This document shows, piece after piece, positions 33,201 through 41,837 of a stretch of 59,091 bases of DNA. The DNA is from a virus. The translations under genes were made by a program, and so were the position numbers. Positions within the stretch are counted from its first letter, which is position 1. Each line of letters opens with the position of its first letter. The stretch spans positions 1 to 59,091 of the IMG/VR virus record IMGVR_UViG_3300027908_000029, one strand, 5' to 3'. The notes beneath the pieces were generated by a model. The model saw nothing but the letters and a program-made list of their open reading frames with translations. It did not search any database and had not been told where the DNA came from.

Positions 33201-35392
33201 GCACGAACGCTGCCACAAACGCTGCCAGCCAAGGCGGTAGCATCCAAGTCCTGCCCGGATTGTCCACTGGTGGCACTCAAGGGCTCCAAGGACTCGATGT
33301 ACAAGAATCCGTCTACGTCAAAGGCGCGACCGTCACCCAGTTCAATCTGGAATGCGAGTCCGCCTCCATGACCGTAGTGGACTGCGCGGCTACACCGGGA
33401 AGCTGGCTGGGCATCGCGGAACTCGTCAACTCGAATACCGCTCAGATTGTCACTGATGGCCAGTTCACCGTGAATGCTTCTGCCGCTGTGACTCTCGGGG
33501 ATACTGTGTGCGCTGGTAGCACCGCTGGCAAAGTCACCGACTCCGGTGGGCAGTCGAGTTGCACCAGTGTTCAGGGTTCGACTGTCGGCATTGTCATGGC
33601 CACATCCGGCACATGGGTTCTGCCAGATGGCACCAGCATCACAGCCACGACCACTAAACCTCTAATCCAGATGAACACTGCGACTGTCGGTGGCGGTGGC
33701 GGATCATCGGTGTTCCCACAAACAGTGTCAGGCACGGTGACCAGTGGCGGCATCCCGTATTTTTCCAACTCCACCACGGAGTCCACGTCGGCAGTGCTGG
33801 CGAGCGGAGCTATCGTTGTGGGCGGCGGTGCGGGCGGCGCTCCGACTACTGATTCCAGCGCAACTCTGTCTACGGGTGCATTGAGCCTTGGCGCATCGGG
33901 AACGGCTGGCTCGGTGGCCATGGGGAACGCGACCTCTGGTACGGTGACGTTGCAGCCGGTTACTGGCGCACTGGGCACGGTGACCGCATCGCTGCCGGCG
34001 AACACTGGCACGATCGCAGAACTCAACCTCGCTCAGACATGGACTGCGGTCCAAGCCTTGGGATCATCTACAGCCACGACGCAGTCTCAGTTGGATGGAT
34101 CAACGAAGCTGGCGACGACACTCTACACCGATACCGCAGTGAGTAATGCGGTAGCGGGCGTGAATCCAGCCGTCGCAGTTCTAGCAGCCTCAACCGCAAA
34201 TCTAACAGGAACCTATACACAGGTTGGCGGTGGCGTTGGCGACACATTTACGATCACGGCGACAGGCGCGTTCTCTCTGGATGGAGTGGCGCTGACAACA
34301 GTCGGTCAGAGAGTCTTGTTCAAGAACCAGTCCACGGCATCGCAGAACGGCGTCTATACCGTTACAGTCGCAGGCACCACTGGCATATCCGCTGTGTTTA
34401 CGCGGGCGCTGGATTACGACACGCCTTCGGATGTGAACAACACAGGCTCGATTCCGGTGCAATCGGGAACGGTCAACACGACCACAAGCTGGCTGCTAAC
34501 TTCGCAGGTGACCAGTATCGGTTCGGCTGGATCATCACTCACCTATGCGCAGTTCTCTTACAATCCGGCAAACGTCGCGCTGCTGAATGCGGCTCAGACG
34601 TGGACAGCACTGCAAACTTTCGGCACGAATATCTCTATCGGCGGGCAATCGCTAAGTGGCGGCGTGCAAGGCACCGGAGACACGAAGGTATTGCTGGCTG
34701 GCACCGTATCCGGCACAAGCGCAGCGCTCTGCACAGACGCCAACGGTGGCGCGACGACTTCTAGTTGCCCGAGCGCGACTGGGTCTGTGACTGGCAGCGG
34801 TTTGTCTACAGGTAGTGTCTATTACAACATCGGTGGCACGCTGACTCCGGCGAATGCCTATGGAATCCCATCGGCGCTGACAGTGACATTCACCAACACC
34901 TCATATTCCATCGCTGCTACGAACACGCTTATCGCCGGGGCAGCGGTGCAGTTCCAGACGACGGGCGGACTGCCAACCAACTTCGCAACAGCCACCACCT
35001 ATTACGTTTCGACGGCTGGGTCTAACTGCGTTTCCGTAACCACCAGCGCGTTCTCGGTTTCGGCAACATATGGGGGAGCGTGCATTCAGGCTGGCAGCGC
35101 CGGAACAGGAACGCAGACCATGACCATCGTCCCGACCTTGGTCACGAATCCCGCTTACTGCGTGGCTTCATCCTCGACCGTGTGCGTTTACAGCGGAGCG
35201 ATCACGGGATTAAGTGGATTCACGGCTGGGCAGGTGATCTATGTGTCGGATGCTACGAGTGGTGCGTTGACGCAAGTCAATCCAGCCTCCGTTGCTGGCT
35301 CTAGTGGGCACTTCGTCCAACGCATAGGAGTGGCAACTTCCACTACCGCGATTCTCGTTCAGCCTTCAATGAATGTGCAGACAGTTCAATAG
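30287..35392 (+). CDS. Giant fibre-like protein with signal peptide, 1701 aa
   Basis: The N-terminus MHKLIKLAIAVAALSVCALA is a clear Sec signal, with cleavage expected after ALA (residue 20), followed by a Gly-rich linker. The body is Gly/Ser/Thr-rich with fibre-type motifs such as LLNAAQTWTALQTFG and GQRVLFKNQSTASQNGVYTV. A modular unit of about 48 residues recurs near residues 162, 271 and 1142 (ISGTVTSGGIPYFSSTTVE and GGGAGGAPTT). It looks like a receptor-binding tail fibre, yet it is predicted to be exported, which is unusual for a virion protein. Confidence 0.78.
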   Translation: MHKLIKLAIAVAALSVCALAQQGGGGGGGTTLPSPTASAQCFVSTGTAQGNWTWGSCSGSSNLGFASITAGTNTAALVVGSGGTLTYTGTGVIDANEILNVALPAIASGYLNYNGSAWVFTNPFASPTFTGTVTISGLLTGCITNTAGVISSTGTPCNSPFVFPATASGTTTSGGVTYFSSTTVLSSSGLLAFGQFVLGGGAGGAPTTSFSVVPPVNGGSGVASPTANAVPVAEGSSNYNFVTTATSGLCFLSNGTGNDPSFQACPAGSTVFPLTISGTVTSGGIPYFSSTTVETSSAQLASGALVVGGGAGGAPATGNGDFTYATHTLTGGASGILNLSAMAATAFKIPTVAGAAPTADGAIATNSTTHALNVGSNGSTLVEAVAASGATSVSTNCGSTSTVVTAISGAAAPTCTSISSTYLPADVVYNDTTNTYTANLQSFAAATMSLPASAAYAPTTAGLFGYDSTNARLVFGNGSTTSIIPWFTGTSTNNDCAEYTGTLGALTSTTCVYKFSGDGTFASNSNSTGNVTLTLNTAGSHKWWGNNTGSTAAAGYEALTTSDLPTIQISGGGTNATSAAAGQVPNTSSSSASAWTASPNFGINGTTNGVLNLATSTGGGAYISILNGGATSAYNFNLPITVGSAGQVLASQGGGSSAMTWVSPLTNPMTTLGDMIYGGASGAVTRLAGPTGPNGIPQTICETPSAGAATAEAFCIPGVPVDTSNTATIPITDDVSLIAPTTLTALSGANMLTNNYAFAVLNDNTSAITYTPASGLVYPSGGSTQIIPPSWFTFVYTNNTNTYMPVMPTIAAFPNTSTNQALAFNSATGVLSAVTYGTVSSVGLTTNSGSSSGIFAVTGSPVTGSGTLNFNLSGTSGGIACFTSTTVLASSSALTANALTKGGGAGVCPTNSDLQESSNLLNNTTSTQSWTVAGGQDASANSVLGGITLRGANETGAGGSTSAGGGVLVAGGTNAATNAASQGGSIQVLPGLSTGGTQGLQGLDVQESVYVKGATVTQFNLECESASMTVVDCAATPGSWLGIAELVNSNTAQIVTDGQFTVNASAAVTLGDTVCAGSTAGKVTDSGGQSSCTSVQGSTVGIVMATSGTWVLPDGTSITATTTKPLIQMNTATVGGGGGSSVFPQTVSGTVTSGGIPYFSNSTTESTSAVLASGAIVVGGGAGGAPTTDSSATLSTGALSLGASGTAGSVAMGNATSGTVTLQPVTGALGTVTASLPANTGTIAELNLAQTWTAVQALGSSTATTQSQLDGSTKLATTLYTDTAVSNAVAGVNPAVAVLAASTANLTGTYTQVGGGVGDTFTITATGAFSLDGVALTTVGQRVLFKNQSTASQNGVYTVTVAGTTGISAVFTRALDYDTPSDVNNTGSIPVQSGTVNTTTSWLLTSQVTSIGSAGSSLTYAQFSYNPANVALLNAAQTWTALQTFGTNISIGGQSLSGGVQGTGDTKVLLAGTVSGTSAALCTDANGGATTSSCPSATGSVTGSGLSTGSVYYNIGGTLTPANAYGIPSALTVTFTNTSYSIAATNTLIAGAAVQFQTTGGLPTNFATATTYYVSTAGSNCVSVTTSAFSVSATYGGACIQAGSAGTGTQTMTIVPTLVTNPAYCVASSSTVCVYSGAITGLSGFTAGQVIYVSDATSGALTQVNPASVAGSSGHFVQRIGVATSTTAILVQPSMNVQTVQ

Positions 35393-35401
35393 GAGCAGGG
35401 A

Positions 35402-35485
35402 ATGACGTTTTCCATAATTTTACTTATCGCGGCGGCATGTGTTTTCGTGTTCGGCACATGGTGGATTTTTAGGCCATATAAATGA
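35402..35485 (+). CDS. 27-aa single-span membrane peptide
   Basis: The frame has an AGGAG site and encodes MTFSIILLIAAACVFVFG followed by TWWIFRPYK, one hydrophobic helix with a basic end. Its stop overlaps the next ATG (ATGA). A holin-like or membrane-accessory role is possible; the size alone does not decide. Confidence 0.55.
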   Translation: MTFSIILLIAAACVFVFGTWWIFRPYK

Positions 35486-37599
35486 GACGCGCTCTCTACT
35501 TGATTATCGCGGTGGCCCTGATCTGCGGGGCCAGCACCAAGTCCTTCGCGGCGGGCTGCACCGCGACGGCATACACTGGCTATAACTGCGTTTCCCACGC
35601 CGGGAGTTTTAGCACCAGCGCCACGACTCGGAACCAAACCATCAGCGTTACCGCTGGGGATGCAGTCACCTTCTTCGGCCAAGCATTATCCACTGGGGCA
35701 GCGCTCACCCTCACCGATTCCGGGGCCTGCACGGGAACCTTAGTCGGTGCTTCCACGACCGCTCCCACGACTCCCGCCATCGACATCGGCGCAGTCACCA
35801 AAGCCACGAGCACAGGGACCTGCACAATCACGATGCACTGGGCTGGCTCCGCGACCACGTTGGTTTCTTCAGTCCAAGATTGGCAGGGATGGAACGGAGC
35901 CATTGACGTGTCTGCGGCCATAACGTCCACCACGGGCACGGGCACGCGAAGCGGCCCGAATGTGGTGACGACGCAGAATGGTGATCTGATCCTCTGCATG
36001 ATGGGCGACACCGGAAACAACGGCGGCACGTTCACGGCAGGAAGCGGATTCGCTATCACCCTCGGCAACAATTCGATGTCACAGGAAGCGCAAGTGCAAG
36101 CGACGGCTGGTTCGATCACGCCGGGGTTCACTTATTCGCAGAGTTCTACGTTCGGAGTCATCACGTTTGCGCTCGAATCCTCCAGCGTGCCACCACCAGC
36201 CAGCAACGCGATAACTCAGTGGGATGGCATCGCTCCTGCCCCTGGCCCTGGCGGAATGAACCGCATCGACGGCCAGTACATTAATCCCTCGACTGGATAT
36301 ATCGGCGCAATCAACGGATCAGCCACGCCGTTCAGCGCTTCGCCAGTAACTGAATTCGTGAACTTCAGTGGCGGCACGAATGGCTCCGAGCCTGCGAACA
36401 CCGATCTCGTCAACAGCACGTTTGGGACATCCGGATTCGCTTGGGTGACAACTCAGATCGCGGCGGGGATGACGTACTCCAACGGGACCACGTTCGGAGC
36501 GCTTCCTGAACCTTTCCTTGCCGGGGCTACGGCTTACGGCAGTTCCGGCCCTCTCTCGATGGAGTGCACTTCGTCAACGAATGCCTCGGGGACCGCGACT
36601 TCCTGTGGCAGTGCGACTCTAAGCGTTCCCGGATCTGGGTCATCTGTGTCCGCTGGTTTCTGGTACACAACTCCAAATTGCAACGCGATCAGTACAGTCG
36701 ATTGCGGAGCGCTCGGAATCGTCTCAGGCGGCACCGATTATGTGAACATGCACGTCAACGGAACAGGCGGAAATTGCTCGCAGAACGGATTGTTCCTTGA
36801 AGGTCACGGCGGAAACTCAGTCGGCTGCCTGCCATTCACGAACGGCGCAACCTATCGAGTCAACGGCCAAGAGAATAACGGCGCGGCGGCTTTGACGGTC
36901 ACTTTCACGAATGGCTCGGCTGTGATCTCCGCAACAAATGCGCTCGCAGCGAACGAAGCGATCAAACTCACTACGACCGGAACGCTGCCGACGAATTTCA
37001 CCGTAGGGATTTCCTCCGGAACTTACACGAGCGGAATTACTGCGACTGGATCAATCGGCCAGACCTGCTTGCTTTCGTCTTTCAATGGCTCGGGGAGCGG
37101 CGCGACTGGCGTTCTGTATCTGAACGGAACGAACACGATCAGCGGTGGCAACGGAATATCGTGGACGAATTTCGGCTCAGGCTATACGAGCGCTCCCACA
37201 TCCGCCACGGCAGCGAGCGGGACCGCGACGTGCAGCGGCACGGCTACTATCTCAACCGTGCTGGCAACTCCGATCCTGTTCGTCAGTTCGACTGGCCTCA
37301 GTACCAGCCAGTTTGAACTCGCAACGGCTCAGGGTGGCACGCCAATCGTCGCGGGCAGCGCGGGCAGCGGAACCCACACCGCAACCCAATACGATGTCGT
37401 AACCGTGTGCCAAGTCATCAACTCGAATCTGGTCTACTTGGGCACGCTCTACGCACTGGCGAGCACCGCAGCGCAGGCACCTACGTTCATGCAAATCGGG
37501 GTGTCTGGTGAAGGACCGACCGTGACTGGGTATAACTTTTATTGGGGCGGATATTTCGTGGACGGCACAGGGAAGATTTCTCTGACGGAGTGCTATTGA
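35482..37599 (+). CDS. Exported fibre-like protein, 705 aa
   Basis: MRRALYLIIAVALICGAST and the following KSFA form a Sec signal, with cleavage expected near residue 23. The mature part is Gly/Ser/Thr-rich with many Cys residues. Residues about 470-630 share the module ALTVTFTN...LPTNF...AGSAGSGT with the preceding protein, but with an extra block of about 75 residues inserted. It is coupled to its neighbours (ATGA at the start, TGATG at the end). Confidence 0.75.
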   Translation: MRRALYLIIAVALICGASTKSFAAGCTATAYTGYNCVSHAGSFSTSATTRNQTISVTAGDAVTFFGQALSTGAALTLTDSGACTGTLVGASTTAPTTPAIDIGAVTKATSTGTCTITMHWAGSATTLVSSVQDWQGWNGAIDVSAAITSTTGTGTRSGPNVVTTQNGDLILCMMGDTGNNGGTFTAGSGFAITLGNNSMSQEAQVQATAGSITPGFTYSQSSTFGVITFALESSSVPPPASNAITQWDGIAPAPGPGGMNRIDGQYINPSTGYIGAINGSATPFSASPVTEFVNFSGGTNGSEPANTDLVNSTFGTSGFAWVTTQIAAGMTYSNGTTFGALPEPFLAGATAYGSSGPLSMECTSSTNASGTATSCGSATLSVPGSGSSVSAGFWYTTPNCNAISTVDCGALGIVSGGTDYVNMHVNGTGGNCSQNGLFLEGHGGNSVGCLPFTNGATYRVNGQENNGAAALTVTFTNGSAVISATNALAANEAIKLTTTGTLPTNFTVGISSGTYTSGITATGSIGQTCLLSSFNGSGSGATGVLYLNGTNTISGGNGISWTNFGSGYTSAPTSATAASGTATCSGTATISTVLATPILFVSSTGLSTSQFELATAQGGTPIVAGSAGSGTHTATQYDVVTVCQVINSNLVYLGTLYALASTAAQAPTFMQIGVSGEGPTVTGYNFYWGGYFVDGTGKISLTECY

Positions 37600-40500
37600 T
37601 GAAGCATATCGCCATTTTACTGTTGCTGTCGGCCTCGTGCTTTGCCACGAATTATACGGTGAAATCAGGCGGTGGCGGCAACTACACCACGATCCAAGCC
37701 TGCGCGACGGCTATGGCTGCCGGCGACACCTGCACAGTCTACGCTGGCACATACAATGAATCCCCAACCGTGTCAGCAGGCACGGTCGGCAATTACAAAA
37801 CGATCACCGTTAACGCTTCGGATATCGTGAGCGTCCTCGGATTCACGCTCAACTCGCACACGCAACTCGTCGGGAACTGCCCCACCTTGCAGGGCACGGT
37901 CACCACAGCCAACTGTGGCTTCTTTATCTCGAACACCGCATCTCCGTCCAGCGCGTGCGTGAATCTCCCGAACAGCACCACGGATGTCTATATCCGTTTC
38001 AACGTCATGTACGCCTGCGGCAGCATTGGGCCGGGATACCCGACTCAGACATCGTTCATCTACATTCAAGGCAACACGATGTCTTACACCAATTCGACGA
38101 TTGCCACCGTACCCACCACCTGCGGCGGAAGCGGCTCGCCAGTCGGCAACAGCCTCAACCTGTATGGCAATCACTACCTTGTCGAGAACAACGACTTCTC
38201 CCACTACACGATCTCGCTGAACTGGAATCCAGAGAACTCGATCACCCGGAACAACCATTTCCACGACACGACGGAAGTGAACAACGCGGGTAACTGCCAC
38301 TCGGACACCTGGTTCAGCGATCCGGGCGGCACGAACCTTGTGACGAATTCGTTCAACGTCTACGAAGGAAATTACCAGTACAACGCGGTCGGGCCGAACG
38401 CCAAGGGCACGCTCTTTCAGGCTCCGTCATGCACAGGCTGCGCCTATGCCATCTCCCGCTACAGCGTGGCATCCGGGCTCGGGAGCGGCAACACGACGAA
38501 CGATCAAAACTGGACGAGCGTCAAAGTCTACAACATGACCTGTGTGGACTGCTCCTATCAGGCGGGGTCAGTCAACGGAGAGACCGACAATTCCAGCGAC
38601 ACGAACCCCCCACGGCCCTCGTTTCTGAACCAGATTTACTACTACTCAATCGCCTACACCAGCATCAATCCCTATGCCTGCGGGAACTCGAACAGTTGCA
38701 ATTATGGGCACAGCCTCGCATATTGCTCGGCAGGCTGCACAACGCTTTACGGGCACGTTTATCAGGTAGGACTGTTCACGGCGGACACCGGGAACCAGAT
38801 CGCCAATCCCAACTTCGTGAGCTACGTGGGATACGGAAGCACGTCGAATAACTTCCATCTTCAGTCTGGATCGCCAGCAATCGCGGCGGGCACCTACCTC
38901 ACCACGGTAGGTTCGGGGGATGCTGGTTCGGGCACCACGTTGACGCTGACTGATTCGTCTTACTTTCAGGATGGCTACGGGTTGACCAACGCCTACTCCA
39001 CGGTGAGCGGTGACTGCATCGCAGTGACGACGGTATCGAACACGGTCTGCATCACGGCGGTGAACTATTCGGGCAATACCGTCACTCTAGCAAGTGGAAT
39101 TACGCGCTCCGTGGGTGATCACGTTTGGCTCTATAGCAAGTCAGACGGCGTGCGGGTGCTGACCGGCAGCGCCCCTGACTTGGGAGCCTTCCCATTCACC
39201 AGTGGCAGCGTGAGTTTCACCACAAACCTGTCAACGATTCCGTCCTACCATAGCGGCAACATTCAGATCGCCATCACAGGAAGTGGCACATCTTGGACGA
39301 GCGGCACAACATTCTCGGCAGGCTCTCCCTGCACCTTCGTGAGCAGCACGGTCAACACTGGGGCACAGACCGGCACAGTGACAGTGACCACGTCGTCCTC
39401 GACCGGAAGCTGCACGATCTCGGATTCCACGGATGCGGCAACGGCCTCGGTCACGGTGGCGAATCCTCTGTTCACGATCTCTCCCACTTCAGGCACTCCG
39501 GGCAGCGGCGGCTGCACAACAGCCTGCCAAGCGACCGAAACGTTCACTGGCACCAACACCGTATGGGCGAATCCGGACCAGTCATCCTCGGGACTATTCA
39601 CTCTGAGCGGTGGCACAGGCGCTAGTCTGGGTACAATCACAGTGGTCTCCAACACTTCCGCCACCGCCACTCTGACATGGGGCTCGGCCAGCGGCACCCT
39701 GACTCTGACCGACAGCAGCAACGGAAACAGTTCGTCGAATGTTCAGAATTTCACCGTGCAGGCGATAACCACTCCGACCGTGACCACCGGCACTGCTGGC
39801 AGTTTCACGCCTACCTCAGCGACAATATCCGGTAACACGTACGCTTGCTCTGGCAGTTGTACGACTGTCACTTCCGAAGGCACATGCTACGGACTCAGCG
39901 CGAATCCGACCACTCCGTGCACCAGTGACGGCACGTCCACTCCATGGAACAGTTCTCTGACTGGATTATCGTCGGGCACTCTCTACCACTTCCGGGCATT
40001 CGCTTCGAACTCCGCAGGCACGGCCTATGGCAGCGATGTGACCTTTATGACCCCGATCATGTCCTACATCAAGGGCGCGGGGAATGCCAGTTCCACCGCC
40101 AGTGCCACATGGACATTCAGCTATACACCATCCAACACTAACGACGCGGTCGTCTTTGCCATCTACTGCAACAACGGAACCACCCCCGCAACCTCGGCTA
40201 CTCTAGCTGCCTCGGGATGGACAATCACTCAATTGATTGCTCCGTTGAGTAACGGAACAGGCGCTGGCGTACTGTATGGTGCACTAGCGCCTAATACCTC
40301 AGCGGCTACTTTCACGGTCGGCTTCGGCGCTGTGACCTGCTCCAATTTCTATGGCTACATGATTGGAGAATTTCAGGGGAACACCACATCCAGTCTGGCA
40401 GCGGCCTTTCCGGTGCACGCAAGCTCCGGTGGGACTTCAAGCAATGCTTGTAACCAAACAGCTGCTGGAATCACACCATCAAGTGTCAATAACGCTGTGT

Positions 40501-40763
40501 GGAACGCTTGCTTTGGTGCTCCGACAGTTGCGGCTATCCCTTGGACGGCGGGCGCGGCAGACGGCGGCGGCGGAGATCTCTCTGAGTACCAACTCCTCAG
40601 CGGCAACCCCGGTACGCAGGTTCCAAACTACGGAGGCACCTCCGGGGTATACGTCGTGATGGGGACTGCAATTTCCCCGAATAATCAGATTCAGCCTCCG
40701 GCACCGGGGACTGTTATATTTGCAGGCAATACAATCCAATCGGGAATGGTGAGCAGCAAATGA
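37599..40763 (+). CDS. Exported beta-helix/Ig-like protein, 1054 aa
   Basis: Start at ATG 37599 (TGATG overlap) gives a signal peptide [16 protein letters not shown]; the open frame extends upstream to 37542. Residues about 17-470 have the [20 protein letters not shown] start and the Asn-rich repeats of a right-handed parallel beta-helix. Ig-like and fibronectin-like domains follow (for example [20 protein letters not shown]). The beta-helix suggests a polysaccharide depolymerase. Many Cys pairs fit folding outside the cytoplasm. No catalytic residues can be assigned by eye. Confidence 0.74.
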   Translation: MKHIAILLLLSASCFATNYTVKSGGGGNYTTIQACATAMAAGDTCTVYAGTYNESPTVSAGTVGNYKTITVNASDIVSVLGFTLNSHTQLVGNCPTLQGTVTTANCGFFISNTASPSSACVNLPNSTTDVYIRFNVMYACGSIGPGYPTQTSFIYIQGNTMSYTNSTIATVPTTCGGSGSPVGNSLNLYGNHYLVENNDFSHYTISLNWNPENSITRNNHFHDTTEVNNAGNCHSDTWFSDPGGTNLVTNSFNVYEGNYQYNAVGPNAKGTLFQAPSCTGCAYAISRYSVASGLGSGNTTNDQNWTSVKVYNMTCVDCSYQAGSVNGETDNSSDTNPPRPSFLNQIYYYSIAYTSINPYACGNSNSCNYGHSLAYCSAGCTTLYGHVYQVGLFTADTGNQIANPNFVSYVGYGSTSNNFHLQSGSPAIAAGTYLTTVGSGDAGSGTTLTLTDSSYFQDGYGLTNAYSTVSGDCIAVTTVSNTVCITAVNYSGNTVTLASGITRSVGDHVWLYSKSDGVRVLTGSAPDLGAFPFTSGSVSFTTNLSTIPSYHSGNIQIAITGSGTSWTSGTTFSAGSPCTFVSSTVNTGAQTGTVTVTTSSSTGSCTISDSTDAATASVTVANPLFTISPTSGTPGSGGCTTACQATETFTGTNTVWANPDQSSSGLFTLSGGTGASLGTITVVSNTSATATLTWGSASGTLTLTDSSNGNSSSNVQNFTVQAITTPTVTTGTAGSFTPTSATISGNTYACSGSCTTVTSEGTCYGLSANPTTPCTSDGTSTPWNSSLTGLSSGTLYHFRAFASNSAGTAYGSDVTFMTPIMSYIKGAGNASSTASATWTFSYTPSNTNDAVVFAIYCNNGTTPATSATLAASGWTITQLIAPLSNGTGAGVLYGALAPNTSAATFTVGFGAVTCSNFYGYMIGEFQGNTTSSLAAAFPVHASSGGTSSNACNQTAAGITPSSVNNAVWNACFGAPTVAAIPWTAGAADGGGGDLSEYQLLSGNPGTQVPNYGGTSGVYVVMGTAISPNNQIQPPAPGTVIFAGNTIQSGMVSSK

Positions 40764-41260
40764 AAAAACTCTTAGCAGTGGTGTTGAGCGCGGGAGCAGT
40801 CGGGGTCATGCTCGGGTTTGTGCTCTCGTCGATGATCATATCGCCACCTGTTCATGCCCAGAACCCTACTCTGTCTCCGTATGAATTCCAAGTCGTATCC
40901 GCTACGCATACGAGTTGTGTAGTCGTGACCGGGGCAACGAGCTACTGCTTTGCGTCTGATGGAGAATACCAGTCGTTGAGCGGTGCAGCGTTTACTCAAC
41001 TAGGGGCTCAGGGGCCGGCGGGTGCAACTGGCGCGACAGGGGCAACGGGTGCCCCGGGGCCAGCCGGGGCCAAGGGAGCCATCGGAGCGCAAGGAATTCA
41101 GGGTGTTCAGGGTATACCGGGTCCGATAGGAGAGACAGGTCCGCCCGGAGCCGCCGGGGCTACCGGGGAGCAAGGGCCTCCGGGCACTATACCTGCATCG
41201 TTCACTTGTACTGGGGCCACGGTTACCTCGACGGGCTTAGCACTCTCTGGATGCCCGTGA
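40760..41260 (+). CDS. Collagen-like exported protein, 166 aa
   Basis: ATGA overlap with the beta-helix gene. A long Sec signal ([19 protein letters not shown], extended, ending PPVHA) precedes a short Cys-containing domain. A Gly-X-Y collagen-like stretch follows (about residues 77-140) and a short Cys-rich tail ends SGCP. Collagen-like stretches usually trimerise fibre stalks. The end of the gene is overlapped antisense by the HNH gene. Confidence 0.8.
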   Translation: MKKLLAVVLSAGAVGVMLGFVLSSMIISPPVHAQNPTLSPYEFQVVSATHTSCVVVTGATSYCFASDGEYQSLSGAAFTQLGAQGPAGATGATGATGAPGPAGAKGAIGAQGIQGVQGIPGPIGETGPPGAAGATGEQGPPGTIPASFTCTGATVTSTGLALSGCP

Positions 41261-41715
41261 ACGTGTTTCCATCGCTTGCCTTGTATCACTTGTCGTATAG
41301 TTCGACGGGACACATGAAACTTCGCAGCCAATGCGCTTTTAGACACACCGAGACTATTGCGTATTTCACGCACTGCTTCGTTTGTCAATTTGGCTCCGAT
41401 ATTATCCTCGCCACGGCTGACCGGAAAGCGTCCTCTAGCGATAGCATCGGCAACATTATCCGCATGGGTTCCCTCAATAATGTGACGCGGGTTTATGCAC
41501 GAGGCGGTATCGCAAGTGTGGCGAGCGAGAGGATTAGGCCAGCGATTGTGACCGAGAAAGAAAACAAGCCGACACGCTGTTATCGTTTTGCCTTTATACC
41601 AGACACGACCATAGCCATCAGCGTCCAAGGAAAATGGCCAGATCAGGCACTCATCGGAGTTGTGGGTCTGAATTGCATTGACGAGGGATTCGTAGCGGGT
41701 ACAATTAGTGAGCAT
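41107..41715 (-). CDS. HNH endonuclease with HTH, reading into the collagen-like gene
   Basis: Start at ATG 41715 has AGGAGGACACCG before it; the open frame runs upstream to 41811. The HNH core is [17 protein letters not shown] with [17 protein letters not shown] and a [11 protein letters not shown] segment. A C-terminal HTH follows ([20 protein letters not shown]). After RWKHV the native protein would be expected to end, but the frame continues as the antisense of the collagen-like gene for about 49 codons. It is a homing-type endonuclease whose insertion appears to have cost it its native stop. Confidence 0.82.
   Translation of the reverse strand: MLTNCTRYESLVNAIQTHNSDECLIWPFSLDADGYGRVWYKGKTITACRLVFFLGHNRWPNPLARHTCDTASCINPRHIIEGTHADNVADAIARGRFPVSRGEDNIGAKLTNEAVREIRNSLGVSKSALAAKFHVSRRTIRQVIQGKRWKHVHGHPESAKPVEVTVAPVQVNDAGIVPGGPCSPVAPAAPGGPVSPIGPGIP
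41249..41265. repeat. 17-bp imperfect direct repeat, left copy
   Basis: GGATGCCCGTGAACGTG matches GGATGTCCGTAAACATG at 41821-41837 at 14 of 17 positions. In both places the collagen-type frame ends (GGA TGy CCG TrA). The two copies flank the HNH gene. Confidence 0.65.
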
Positions 41716-41790
41716 CGGTGTCCTCCTGAGACATCGTTGTTGGGGCGGATTCGCTGCCGTAAACAGCGGTTCGCCCATTATCCTAACACA

Positions 41791-41832
41791 CAAGGCGCTA
41801 CTGGCGCACAAGAAGTTTCCGGATGTCCGTAA
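41791..41832 (+). pseudogene. Displaced 3' end of a collagen-like gene
   Basis: Read in the collagen frame, this fragment encodes QGATGAQEVSGCP and a TAA stop, matching the Gly-X-Y style and SGCP terminus of the gene ending at 41260. It is separated from that gene by the HNH insertion and has no start. It is probably the remnant of a duplicated or original 3' end. Confidence 0.6.
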
Positions 41833-41837
41833 ACATG
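41821..41837. repeat. 17-bp imperfect direct repeat, right copy
   Basis: The partner of 41249-41265, located at the end of the collagen remnant. It runs into the start codon of the next exported protein (ATG 41835). Confidence 0.65.

Noticed and set aside
41206-41832. A plus-strand open frame of about 208 codons across the HNH gene
   Set aside because: It is the antisense of the HNH gene; only its last codons (the collagen-like remnant) are meaningful.
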